Positions 32,442 to 42,470 of a DNA stretch of 64,000 bases are shown here, in pieces; positions within the stretch are counted from its first letter, which is position 1; every line of letters starts with the position of its first letter. Origin of the DNA: Cycas panzhihuaensis. Taxonomy: Eukaryota; Cycadophyta. The DNA lies in NCBI GenBank assembly GCA_023213395.1, contig CM041465.1, positions 94,929,741 through 94,993,740 on the forward strand. Reading direction: 5' to 3'. A model generated the notes under the pieces. That model made no database searches and had not been told where the DNA came from. It saw only the letters and a program-made list of their open reading frames with translations. Position numbers and translations under genes: made by a program.

Positions 32442-32880
32442 TGTAAGAAATATATTTTGCAAGAGAATAGGGCAAAATATATAATAGAATCACATAGATC
32501 AATATTGCAACAATACATCAATGTATCACAATCACAATAGCATAAACCATGAAAGCATTGTTGTTCAATCCATTATAGCAGAAATGAGCATTACAAATTT
32601 CTCAAATGTTGGAGGCAGTGTCTAAAGACACCAGGGTTGCACACCCCTTAATATTTATAGTTTGGGAGAGGAGGGAAACTCCTCAACCCCTAAATTCAAA
32701 ATAATAATAAAATAATATTCACTTAACTCAAATGAAACTAACCCAACTTAACATAAATCAAAGTTAAACTTACCTTAATTTACCTTGACATGTTGAGCAT
32801 TACATGTCTAAATTGAAGATGGTGAAGTGTACAATCTTGGTTAGAAGGTGGGAGTAGAGTGATAACAATTAACTCCAACA
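32442..32880 (-). repeat. 5' LTR of E
   Basis: 439 bp, TGTAAGAAATATATTT to ACTCCAACA. The position of its transcription signals is not clear. Confidence 0.95.
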
Positions 32881-33479
32881 GTTAGGTGAAATGAAATTAC
32901 ATATAATACATATGAAAGTGCATTTCACTTAAGTAATCTAATTTAAAGTTCACTTAAGAGCCTTTTTAGAAATAATCAACTAATGTAATGACCTTGTGAC
33001 ATTAACCCTTTTCAATCTCCCCCATAATGGTAGAAGGTCATTTTATCCTATTTTATTCTATCCTATGAGGTCTTCATTTGAGCCTCTTACAAAGCAAACT
33101 ACTATGACACTTTTGTGGGAAATGCTTATAGGGAAAAAAAACTCACAAATTTTCTAATCTACTAACCTGGCTCAAGCGACTCTTTAAACGAAGCCAGATA
33201 GCTAATCAATATAATGAATTTTATAGCTAAAATCTATTGAGTCTCCATATACCATTTGATCATCTCCCATGCCCTTTTAAGTTTTCACAGGTTCTAATTT
33301 TCCAAAATGATACAATCCTTATCTTTTCGTGTCCACAAGGGTTTTTCACGAATGGGATAGAGCAGAGACTTACTCTTGTCCTTTCGTACCCACAAGGGAT
33401 TTTTACAAATGAGATTGAGTATGATGGTCCTATTATCATCTCCTTCAATCAGTCAGAGATGGAGGCCCTAAGGCTGAGT

Positions 33480-34860
33480 TACTTTCAAAACTATTCAAAC
33501 TTCACCCTCTTTGGCGGTTTGGTGAAGATATCGACCACTTGATCTGTTGTGGGGCAGTACTCTAGTTAAATTATGCTATCATGAACTAGTTCTCTAATCC
33601 TGTGGAATTTTGTACTTATATATTTGGTATGATCATGAAATAAAGGAATTTTAGCCATCTAGATTATAGATTAATTATCTATATGTAATTTAGTAGAACT
33701 TATTTCGGTGGCATTTAATGTATTCAATAATTTTCTAAGTCATATCACCTCCTTGCTTGTCTCGAACGCAGTAATATACTCAGCTTTGGTGGTTGAGTCT
33801 GCAACTATCTTCTACCATATGGATCTCCATGATATTAGTGTTGTTCCAAGAAATGTTATATACCCAAACATAGATCTTCCTATGTTTTTATCTCTGGCAA
33901 AGTCTGAGTCTATATATGTATAAAGTTTAAATTCTACATTAGGTTCATATAACAGACCATATTTGTTGGTCGTCTTTAGGTACCTCAACACTTGTATTAT
34001 AGCTTGCCAATGATTCTTCTTAGGATTTTTCATGAATCTTGTAAGAATACCGACAGAATGTGTAATATATGGCCTTGTGTTGGTAGTATAGATGAGACTA
34101 CCTACAAGTTACCTATAGAGTGTTGCATTTGCCTCCCTAATGTCATCATCGGCTGAGTGTTTAATATTAGGCTCCATAGGTATATCCACTGGTCAAGCAC
34201 CTTCTAATTAAAACTTTGTCAGAAGATCATTGATATATTTTTCTTGGGAGAGAAAGATTTTGCCATTCTTTTGAGTTACTTCAATTCCCAAGTAATATTT
34301 CATCAACCTAAAGTCAAACAATTCAAAAGTTTTATCAAGTTCCTTCTTTAGCTAGTTGATTATCTGTTCATTATTCCTCATTATTAGCATGCCATCTATA
34401 AAGATTAAAAGGTAAGTGACTTTATCATTTTGGCGCTTGATGAATAATGTTGCATCAATATCTTGATAGTCATAAACCTCATATCCAAGTTACCTCCTTC
34501 TCTTAGACAACTTGGTAAACCAAGTATAAGGAGCTTACTTTAGGTCGTACAAGGACTTTTTCAGCCTACAAACCTTATGCTTCTGACCAACAATATCATA
34601 TCCTTCTAGCTGAGCCATGTAAATTTCTTCTTTAAGGTCCCTATTGAGAAATGCAGTCTTAACATCGAGTTGGTAGATTTTCCAACCCTGTTGAGTAGCC
34701 AAGGCTATAAGAGTTCTGATTGTAAGCCACTTGGTTATACGAGCAAAGATTTTAGTGTAGTTGATGCCTTCTCTTTGCATGAATCCTTTTGCTACCAACC
34801 TCACCTTATGTTTTTCTAGGATGCCATCTAATTTATACTTATTTTTTAACACCTATTTAT
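33480..34860 (-). pseudogene. Reverse transcriptase and RNase H remnant of F
   Basis: Reverse transcriptase from 34852 reads KHKVRLVAKGFMQREGINY, IYQLDVKTAFLNRDLKEE and SLYDLK followed by TAA (34535-34537) in place of Gln. The catalytic YVDD box reads FIDG near 34390-34410, so one Asp is lost. RNase H follows (34033-33600) with ATQVLRYLK-like and YIDSDFARDKNIGRS segments and ends with VVDIFTKPP near 33545. Several frames are used, so frameshifts are present. The gap between the two parts (34034-34530) is partially readable. Confidence 0.75.
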
Positions 34861-35139
34861 TTTGAACTACCTTTCTTTCAAGTGGTAGATCAACAAGCTC
34901 CTATGTACCATTCTTGATAAGAGATTGGTGCTCTTCATTCATGGCATTTCTCCAAGTTGTATGCTTTATAGCTTCTTGGTACGTTAGGAGCTCTTCATTA
35001 AGAGCAAGGTGTAGTTCTACTAGTTCAAGCTCAATAGAAAGTGATTCATGCATCCTTGCTCTATGGGCACTTCTAGTGCCTTTTTTCCTACCTCATCTAG
35101 TTACATATCCTTGTGTAGCTAGTAGGCTTCACAAAAACC

Positions 35140-35850
35140 TCAAGTTAGGAATGAGGTTTTCATTTCTATGGACTCTTGGTTTTTATTTTGATCCTGAAAA
35201 GGATCATGTGAAATGTTTGGCATAGAGGAAGTTGACGAAGCTGGAGAAGATGGGCCAGCCACAGATGTTGGAGAAGATGATCCTTCTGCTATGGCTTTAC
35301 CTTTATCAAGTTGTTTATTCATAAATGATGGTGTTGGATGTGTACACATTGGTTGGGAGTCATAACTTGTATCCTCTAAGGCTCTATTGTTAGATTCTAA
35401 GATTTTGAGCAACTGTTGAGCATCTCCCCCCTAAATTTTGGAATATGGACATCAAATTCAATAACATCATTAAGTCAGTATGAAGGTGTCTTAGAGTCAA
35501 GTCTGAGTAATTAATCTTTAGTCTCTATAAAGATAACATCTCTAGTGATGATGATTTTACACTATGAAGGTATGAAAACCTTGTACCCCCTTTTGTCCAT
35601 AGGGTATCTGACAAAGATGTCTTTGATGGCTCTATCTTGGAGCTTATTTCTTTGTTCCTCCAGAATATGAGTATAAAAGTAGAGCCAAAAATTCTGAAGT
35701 GGGAGATAGAGGGGATTTGTCTATACCACATTTCATGTAGAGAGTGGTCGAGCTTAGAGGGACTAACAATGTTTATGTAATACACAACAGTCCAGATTAG
35801 CCTCATCCCAAAGATAGACAGGGACATTCTTATATACCAGCATAGCATGA
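35140..35850 (-). pseudogene. Integrase C-terminus and linker of F
   Basis: Open stretches in two frames cover the copia integrase C-terminal region (RIFGSTFILIFWRNK, then a decayed IGYPMDK-type segment) and a Ser/Pro/Thr-rich linker (GPSSPASSTSSMPN) leading to reverse transcriptase. Frameshifted and not functional. Confidence 0.6.
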
Positions 35851-36300
35851 GTCATGTTCATGATGGTCCTATTTATGCACTTAACAACTCCATTTTACTA
35901 GGGTGTACTTGCAATAGTGGTCTGATGTTTAATTCCATGTTGACGTAGATATGATTCAAACTCATTGGATGTGTACTCGCCACCATTGTCAGTCTTGAGT
36001 ATTTTAATCTTAAATCTAGATTCATTTTCCATGTGGGCCTTGAAAGCTTGATACATAGAAAAAGATTCATCTTTCTTTGCAAGAAAAGTAACACATACTT
36101 TCTTGGTAAAATCATCAATAAAAGTAATATAGTACCACTTTTGTTCGAGAGAAGAGATGGGCATAGGACCACCTATATCTGAGTGTGCAAGCTACAAAGT
36201 TTAGCTAGATTTCCACTGACTACGAGGAAAGGGTTGTCTTTGAGATTTGATAATAATACATGCTTCATATTTAAAGGGCTTAGAGGAGAGCCTAGGCAAA
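35850..36300 (-). pseudogene. Integrase core remnant of F
   Basis: Read as ITFIDDFTKKVCVTFL, FKAHMENESRFKIKILKTDNGGEY (second catalytic Asp present) and LRQHGIKHQTTIASTP, the DDE integrase core of copia elements, which inserts element cDNA. The first catalytic region (36170-36185) is only partly readable. Confidence 0.75.
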
Positions 36301-36374
36301 CCAGGAAGAGTGGCTTGTAGTTCTCTTAAATGATCAATTTTGATATAGCCCATACAAGCATACCATAGGGCTAC

Positions 36375-36830
36375 CTAGGACAACTTTTGAGGAGTCAGGG
36401 TTATGGTAAAAGTAGAGTCATCATCAACATAGTTGGCTTCAAAGAATGGGGATCCAGTTAGGCAAAAAAGTTTTCCATCAAGAATTTCAGTCATAACCAC
36501 AGCATTTGAAGGAGGGTGAATGGCACAGAGAGTTTGATTATTTGTAGTTACACTCAGATCAAATCCACGAGAGATAAAGGTGGACAAGGAGAGCACATTC
36601 TGCTTTAGAGCAGGAATATATAAAACATCATCGACTATAAAATCTAGAAGGCCTATGAGTTTTAGGTAAATAGTTCCAAGTCCTTCGACTGGCTGAGATG
36701 ATTTATTAGCCATGTGTACAACACCATGAACTTTAGAGTCAAAATCCTAAAAGAACTGGCAATGACAAGTCATGTCTTATGTTTCTCTAGTATCCATGAT
36801 TCATGATGAAGTATTTAAGGTGGCACTATT
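36375..36830 (-). pseudogene. Protease and GAG-pre-integrase remnant of F
   Basis: The protease site reads IMDTRETQDM-like near 36770-36800 with the Gly of DTGAT changed to Arg and a neighbouring stop. HMANKSSQPVEGLGTIYL, FIVDDVLYIPALKQNVLSLS and ISRGFDLSV follow, the usual region between copia protease and integrase. Confidence 0.7.
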
Positions 36831-36929
36831 TGCAACTCCAAGTGGTAAAGGAAAAAGTAAATAAGCATAGCCACAATGAGCCTCAATATACTTAGTAGAT
36901 TTATTAACAAAATTTGATGAGGTGGTCCT

Positions 36930-37990
36930 AATTATTTGAAGGTGTGTATGAGCAAATTGTGTTCCACTAAACGCATCTTCAAAAGAAGTATTATCAACAT
37001 TATGTATACCATGACGTTGTTGATAACTTTGTAGTTTGTTAGTGGTAATTCTACAATTTTTGAGATAATGTCCTTTTTTATTACACCTTTGTCATACAAT
37101 TTTTTGATTTCCAGTCCCATAAGAAGTATTGAGTTGGTTGGATTGTCTCTGATTACTGGATCTAGGTCCAAGTTGATTATTTTGGCCTTGGCCTTAAGAC
37201 TATTTTTATTGGAGTTGAGGAGCTTATTGACCAAGAGGACATTATCCTTATTGTCTATCTCTTCCTCTTCCATAGAAATTACCACCTCTATAAGAGTATT
37301 GACCTTGATTTTTGGTATAACAAAGATCTTCTTCCACTTCAAAAGTAGCATCAACTGGATCTGATATAATGGCAAAGTTAGTATAAAAGGTCTTATCAAA
37401 TTCAATGAACTTATCACCAAGAGCCTCAAAGTTTAGGGTCTTCAAAGTGTCACTAAATTGAAGACTTCCTAATAGATTTTTATAATCTGAGATATGGAGA
37501 CATGACTGAATCAAGAAAGCCCATGTAATACATTGAGTTTTAAAATCTTTATCAATGGCTTACTTGATTGGATGAAGGAGATTGATTGTATCACTTGTGT
37601 GTCCTTTCTATATTTTTAATTTGTTCATCTTCAACACTAAGTGAACAAATTCTAAGTCTGATTTAGTGTCAAAGTTATTCTTAAGAACTTCAAGAACTTT
37701 CTATGTTGTATCATATACAGCTTCATCAATGAGATTATGCAGGGAATAATCAGTGATAAGCAATATCCCTGCACAGATTTTATCATCATCAAGTTCTTAT
37801 TGGTGTTTAGCTACAACTTCAGTGGGAGCAGTTGGAGCACCTCCTCTAGAAGTAGCTGAGGTAGTTGTAGCTATAACAGATAGTGTAGGTTACAAGTGAT
37901 CTTTCCATAAACCTTCATACTTTACAGCATTTTTGACACCAGTGAATCATATGTCTCAATTTTCTTTCCCTTTTAGAATGTAGTTTATAT
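36930..37990 (-). pseudogene. Gag remnant of F with a zinc knuckle
   Basis: A CCHC box is readable near 37055-37105 as (stop)QRCNKKGHYLKNC, with only the first Cys changed to TGA. Upstream 37248-37514 reads LLGSLQFSDTLKTLNFEALGDKFIEFDKTF, TFEVEEDLCYTKNQGQYSYRGGNF and a Gly/Arg-rich tract, a typical gag C-terminal part. The N-terminal part to about 37990 is decayed. Confidence 0.7.
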
Positions 37991-40046
37991 TTTACTTGAA
38001 CTATAAAGACATGATGTCTTTTGAGAAGGGAAGAAATGAATAAGGGACTATAAAAGTGATAGCAATAAATAACCAATCACTATTTATAAATGGGAGATGT
38101 AATGAAGTAGTGTAGTAGAAGGAAGAAGAAGTGAGAATGGTTACTCAAAGATGAAGGGAGCAACTTAGAGAAAAGTCACCAATACTTGTGATAAATATTA
38201 ACCTGACACAGTAGGAATATGAGAAGCACTATGATGAAAGTTTGCCACTAACACTTGTGGCAAATATTAACCTAACACAATAGGAATATGAGAAGCATTT
38301 TGATTGTGATTACACTATGGATCACTTTTTACAAATAAGTAAGTGATCAATATACAAGATTATAGGCCAATATAGAAGCTGACATCATTGGGTCTACATA
38401 ACTTGAAACTCAAATGTAAGATGCGTAATCAACCCAATAACCTCTAACTTGTGTCCAACATGTAGTTGAGGTTGTTAAAGGGATGCCTAAGCTTCTAGTA
38501 GAATTAAGTTGGCCTTCACCCATGATACCTATAATTGTGCTTAATGATGAAATCCAAGTCACAACGGAGCCCAAGTACTCCCAATCCTCACCCAGTTCAC
38601 CAATAAGAAGCTATATACCTCCCCTAAAGAGTGGTACGTGCATACCCATAGCTATGATGGATATTAGATTGGATATATTTTAATCTTGTATTAAAGTTTT
38701 AGTTTTTAAGGTTGGTTATCAGGATGATCCCTGATTGAGGCGTGATGGTATGGCCAACTAAACCTCACCAATATTCTAGTTTAGTCCAGTCCCAACTTGA
38801 AACCCATATCTCCTTTATGGCATGACATTCTACCAACCAAGGTATCTCAACCTTGGCAAGTGGTGAACAGGCATAAGATGGCAAAAAATAACATACGTGA
38901 TGCGTTCCTTTCAAGAAGAGTAAAAGGATTATTGAATCGTATCAAACGTACATTTAACTAAAAATAGAATGCTTGCTTGGAGTGCTTTTGGAGTGTCTTT
39001 AGAGTGCTTGCTTTAAGCGATTTTAGATTGCTAAAATGAAATGCTAATGAGTGAGTGAGGACACCAGATATTACTCTGATCTAGGTGTTTTTTTCTCACT
39101 TTTACAATGGGCTTTTAAGCCTTGTAAAAAGAAGGAAGAAATTTTCTTCACTTTTTTTTTATTTGGTTAATATAAAAGAAAGTAGCTTTCACTAAATCAA
39201 CAATGAATTTCTCCCATGATGACAAAATGGAGTGCTAGTTTTTGTGTTATAAACTAGACTCAGAGCTTCATCTCCAGGAAGTGGAATCAGGTCTAAATGA
39301 GTTCTAGAAAGTTTTTGGCATCCCCACAAAGTTAAGAGATTATATTTTTCTAGAATTCTTACTAAAAATAACTATTGTTCACTAAAACAACAATAACTTC
39401 CTCATACGACATCAAAATTAGGTGCTAGATTTTGTTCTAGAAAGTAGACTCAAAGCCTCATCTTTGATAATTAGAATCACATCAATTGGAGCTCTATAGA
39501 AGATTTTGCAAACCTGTGAAGTTTAATAAGAAAATTTTATTTCTACAAAAATTTTAGGTTGCTAATATTTTATTAACACATAATACCATATGAAATTTTC
39601 ATCATATTTTGATCACCAGGATCCCAATATGGTCAAGGTGAGAGCATACAATGATGGATATTTTAAATGGCTCAAAACTCTTTAAAAAAAAGAAGGGTAA
39701 AACCTCCCCTTACAATCATTCTTCTAAATGCTGGAAATTTTTTGGAAGCATTTCCCCTTGTTAAATGGACAAAAAGAGGGGAAAGAAAAAGAAGAATGAG
39801 ATAGAATGAATAGCCACCAAATTATTGGAATCCTTGGGCCTTACAACTCCTTTTATTATGCTTCCAAACCTATAAAAGAAAAAGGGAAAGCAAATAATAC
39901 AAAATATGCTATCATAATAACTTGAAAATATTTCTAAATCCACTTTCACAATCTCCTTCACCACATGGATTATGGGGGAGAAGGAAGTGATGACTCCATT
40001 GCAAGCGTAAGTTAGGAATATGAAAGAAGAAAGCTTTGATACCACA
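37991..40046 (-). other. Leader of F with a diverged tandem duplication and primer site
   Basis: Two diverged units of about 190 bases (about 39165-39355 and 39361-39545) share CACTAAA(T/A)CAACAAT, ATGACAAAAT or ACATCAAAAT, TAGACTCA(A/G)AGC-TCATCT, and a TTCTAGAA-type segment. The primer-binding site, minus-strand TGGTATCAAAGCTTT, is at 40030-40044. The short open stretch 38483-38683 has no recognisable domain. Confidence 0.65.
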
Positions 40047-40344
40047 TGAAAAGAGTGGATCTATCCTTCATCTCCATACAGCAAACACAAAGGTAAACAT
40101 GGGAGCAAGATAGACTTGAGAGAAAGAAAGTAGCTCTTACAAAACGGGGAGGTAAGAATGAGCCTTCTCTATTGAGCTTTTACTTTTATATTGAGAGAAA
40201 GAGCATTAGAATTAGGTGAAATAAAATTATACATAATGTACATGAAAGTGTATTTCACTTAAGTGATCTAATTTAAAGTTCACTTAAGACCCTTTTTAGA
40301 AATAATCAACTAATGTAATGACCTTGTGGCATTAACCCTTTTCA
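40047..40344 (-). repeat. 5' LTR of F
   Basis: 298 bp, TGAAAAGAG to CCTTTTCA. It is uninterrupted and shows the state of the other LTR before E inserted (around 40197-40215, GCATTAGAATTAGGTG). Confidence 0.93.
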
Positions 40345-41309
40345 ATAATATCTATGTGAAGGCATAGGAGTTCCTTCCAAAGATATATTCTCAAATGAGC
40401 CATACACTTGTCTCATAAGGACCTCATATAGGAGTGTCTCTTCCTCATACTCAAATATATTGGTAATGTTTATATGTATAATCAAAGTAGTAAGATTGAT
40501 AACTAAAGTCTCATAACCCTCATAAAGAGTGAGAATACTAGTCTAAGAGGACAAGGATAGGCCTTTAATAGGAAGGCCTAGAAGCGTCTTGGATAGCCTA
40601 AGGTAAATACGAAAGGGGTCCATGGAAAATATAGAGGAAATACACTATTAGAAACCAAAGGAGAAAGGAATAAGATGTGAGAAATAGGCTCACTCAAGGT
40701 GAAGAATAAAGCACGATTAACTGGGTAAATATGTGTCAAATGAGTGACTCAATCAATAATAAGGGATAACAAGTAAGTAGGAATCTTTAGAAACTCCATA
40801 ATATGGTTGATAAAATAGATTAATAACCATATTAGGAGTTAGCCATTAGGGACTCTCTCACCTAATGATGATACGCCCATAAGGATAGGTGATCTAGGGA
40901 TGGTTGTATTTAATTCTAATGGATTATTGTACTTAGAGATGAATGGAAGAGAGAAGAGAGGACTACTCTCAACCTAAAGTGTCATGGCAAGTTGATATCT
41001 TTGGTACTCAAAACACAATACGAGAAATAACCCTAAAGAAGAGGAAATTTATATGTCAAGGATGTTAAGTCCCAATTAATTAAAAAACTTCTAGCAATAT
41101 GAGGTATTTGTCCTTAGGAGAGTATAAGCTTGTATACTAGGGATGTCAAGTCTTGAGTGATCAAGCAAGTCCTAAATGAAGGGAGAAGACCTAATTTAGA
41201 GAGGACCAAATAATAGAAACCAAGTTTTAAATATAAATTTAGGATGTAAATATGCATAAATACACTTTATTTTTCTTTTTTTCTAATTACTTAATAGATT
41301 ATGAAAATA
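40345..41309 (-). other. Leader-side interior of G, right of F
   Basis: No coding readable. It lies between the F insertion and the right LTR of G, hence 5' untranslated or gag-proximal sequence on the minus strand. Confidence 0.4.
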
Positions 41310-42470
41310 GGTTTAGCACATAAGAAAGAAATATTCTAAGTTATTTTATTATGCTTATATTTATCCTAGTTACTATGAATATAACGTTATAGGTTCAAGA
41401 AAATAATGTAGGGAAGTAATGCATTCAAGAAAGATGCTATTTCACTTTTTCTTTCACATGCAAGATAGGGTAGAGATAAGAAGGAACCACTGCTCAATAA
41501 ATACAATAAAAAACACTTGCATATCAATTGACCAATTTCTAATCCTTTTCTCTCTTTAAAATTCTAATTAGAATGCGAGAAACAATGTAAAAAAACTCTA
41601 TAAGATCATTAAAACTTTAAAAAAGAAAGTGAAATTGAAAGGAGGGAAATGGCCTACCTTATAGTTTCTCATCTATACAAACCCTCAAGCGATAATCACA
41701 TCATCTAATTGAAGTTCCAATGTTCTTAAGATATAGTTACTTACTAATATGGATGTTAATATAAGTACAATAGAGAACAATCTAGAAATGACTTAAAATA
41801 AATTTCTCACATAATCTCAATAACATTTCTACTACACTTAGAGGATTATGAGAGAAGTAAAGGAGGTGAAAAGGCTTATAACCCTATAAAGAAAAGGTTA
41901 AAGTCTCCTTAGTTTACACTATCAAGATACGATACTCACCTCCTTAAAGAGTTCCTTAGTACTAGGGCTAGATGTGTGGGCCTTTTAAAGTTATGAATAG
42001 GAACCTGTAGACTTGGGAGTCCTTTACTCTTGAATGAGAAATAAGAAAATAAGATAAATATAAATAATCATCAGCATCACAAGAGTAATCTAATTTACCC
42101 TACATAACCAAATCAAATGATAAGCTATCTACTACTTTAGTTAAAAAAGAAAAAAAAACACATAAATGGATAAGTAAAGATAAGTGAAACTTGTCAAATA
42201 AAAGTGAGTGTTGAAAGAGTACAACATAAAGGCAAGGTGGAGCTTTGGAAGAAGTTGGAATAAGCCATTTTTATTAAATACTTTTATCATCTTTACACCA
42301 CAAATAATAATAGTTAAGCACAAGCATAATCAATATTGATCATTCATCCATTATTCCAAGCAATCTATTAAATCACCATGCAATCATATAATCAAGCCCC
42401 AACAACAAATAGGATAATGCAAGAGACCTAGATAGTGTAAAAAAGGGGACATGGTTTATTAAAATAGTTA
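41310..42470 (-). repeat. Right (5') LTR of G
   Basis: Homologous to 8485-8655 plus 17888-19705. It holds the uninterrupted counterpart of the C insertion site at 41480-41500 (AAGAAGGAACCACTGCTC). Ends are estimates from where the similarity fades. Confidence 0.6.

Larger units (their letters stand above)
26674..32880 (-). mobile_element. Gag-only LTR retrotransposon E (family 2), nested in an LTR of F
   Basis: Both LTRs are 439 bp (26674-27112, 32442-32880), TGTAG...CCAACA, about 92.7% identical by hand count. A perfect target duplication GTTAG flanks E (26669-26673, 32881-32885). The right LTR of F preserves the empty site. Minus-strand order: 5' LTR (right), primer site TGGTATCAGATCAAG, leader of about 4.4 kb, one gag frame (27201-27953), purine tract AAGGGGGAGAA (27113-27124), 3' LTR. 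No pol is present and gag lies within about 80 bases of the purine tract. The class TR-GAG fits; leader length and content are unusual. Confidence 0.95.
26505..33014 (-). repeat. 3' LTR of F, split by element E
   Basis: The two parts, 26505-26673 and 32886-33014, join to one 298-bp LTR homologous to 40047-40344. The purine tract of F, minus-strand ATGGGGGAGA, is at 33015-33025 just right of it. E with its duplicated GTTAG accounts for the gap exactly. Confidence 0.92.
26505..40344 (-). mobile_element. Ty1/copia element F, inserted in G and carrying E
   Basis: Terminal repeats start TGAAAAGAG and end CCTTTTCA (7-bp inverted ends). The right LTR is 40047-40344; the left LTR is 26505-33014 but split by E. 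A perfect 5-bp target duplication ATAAT flanks F (26500-26504, 40345-40349). LTR identity is about 90% by hand. On the minus strand: 5' LTR (right), primer site, leader, gag, protease, integrase, RT, RNase H, purine tract, 3' LTR (left). Without E it is about 7.6 kb. All coding parts carry stops or frameshifts. Confidence 0.92.
8485..42470 (-). mobile_element. Ty3/gypsy-like element G, outer layer of the nest (approximate limits)
   Basis: Direct repeats of about 1.1 kb at the left (8485-8655 plus 17888-19705) and right (about 41310-42470) bracket a minus-strand gypsy gag (about 25200-26000) and retropepsin (about 23945-24200). The order right to left is 5' LTR, leader, gag, protease, undefined sequence with tandem repeats, 3' LTR. 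C is inserted in the left LTR and F upstream of gag. No reverse transcriptase or integrase could be read between 19705 and 23900. The LTRs are about 80% identical in the stretch compared, so it is the oldest layer. Exact ends and target duplications were not found. Confidence 0.6.
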
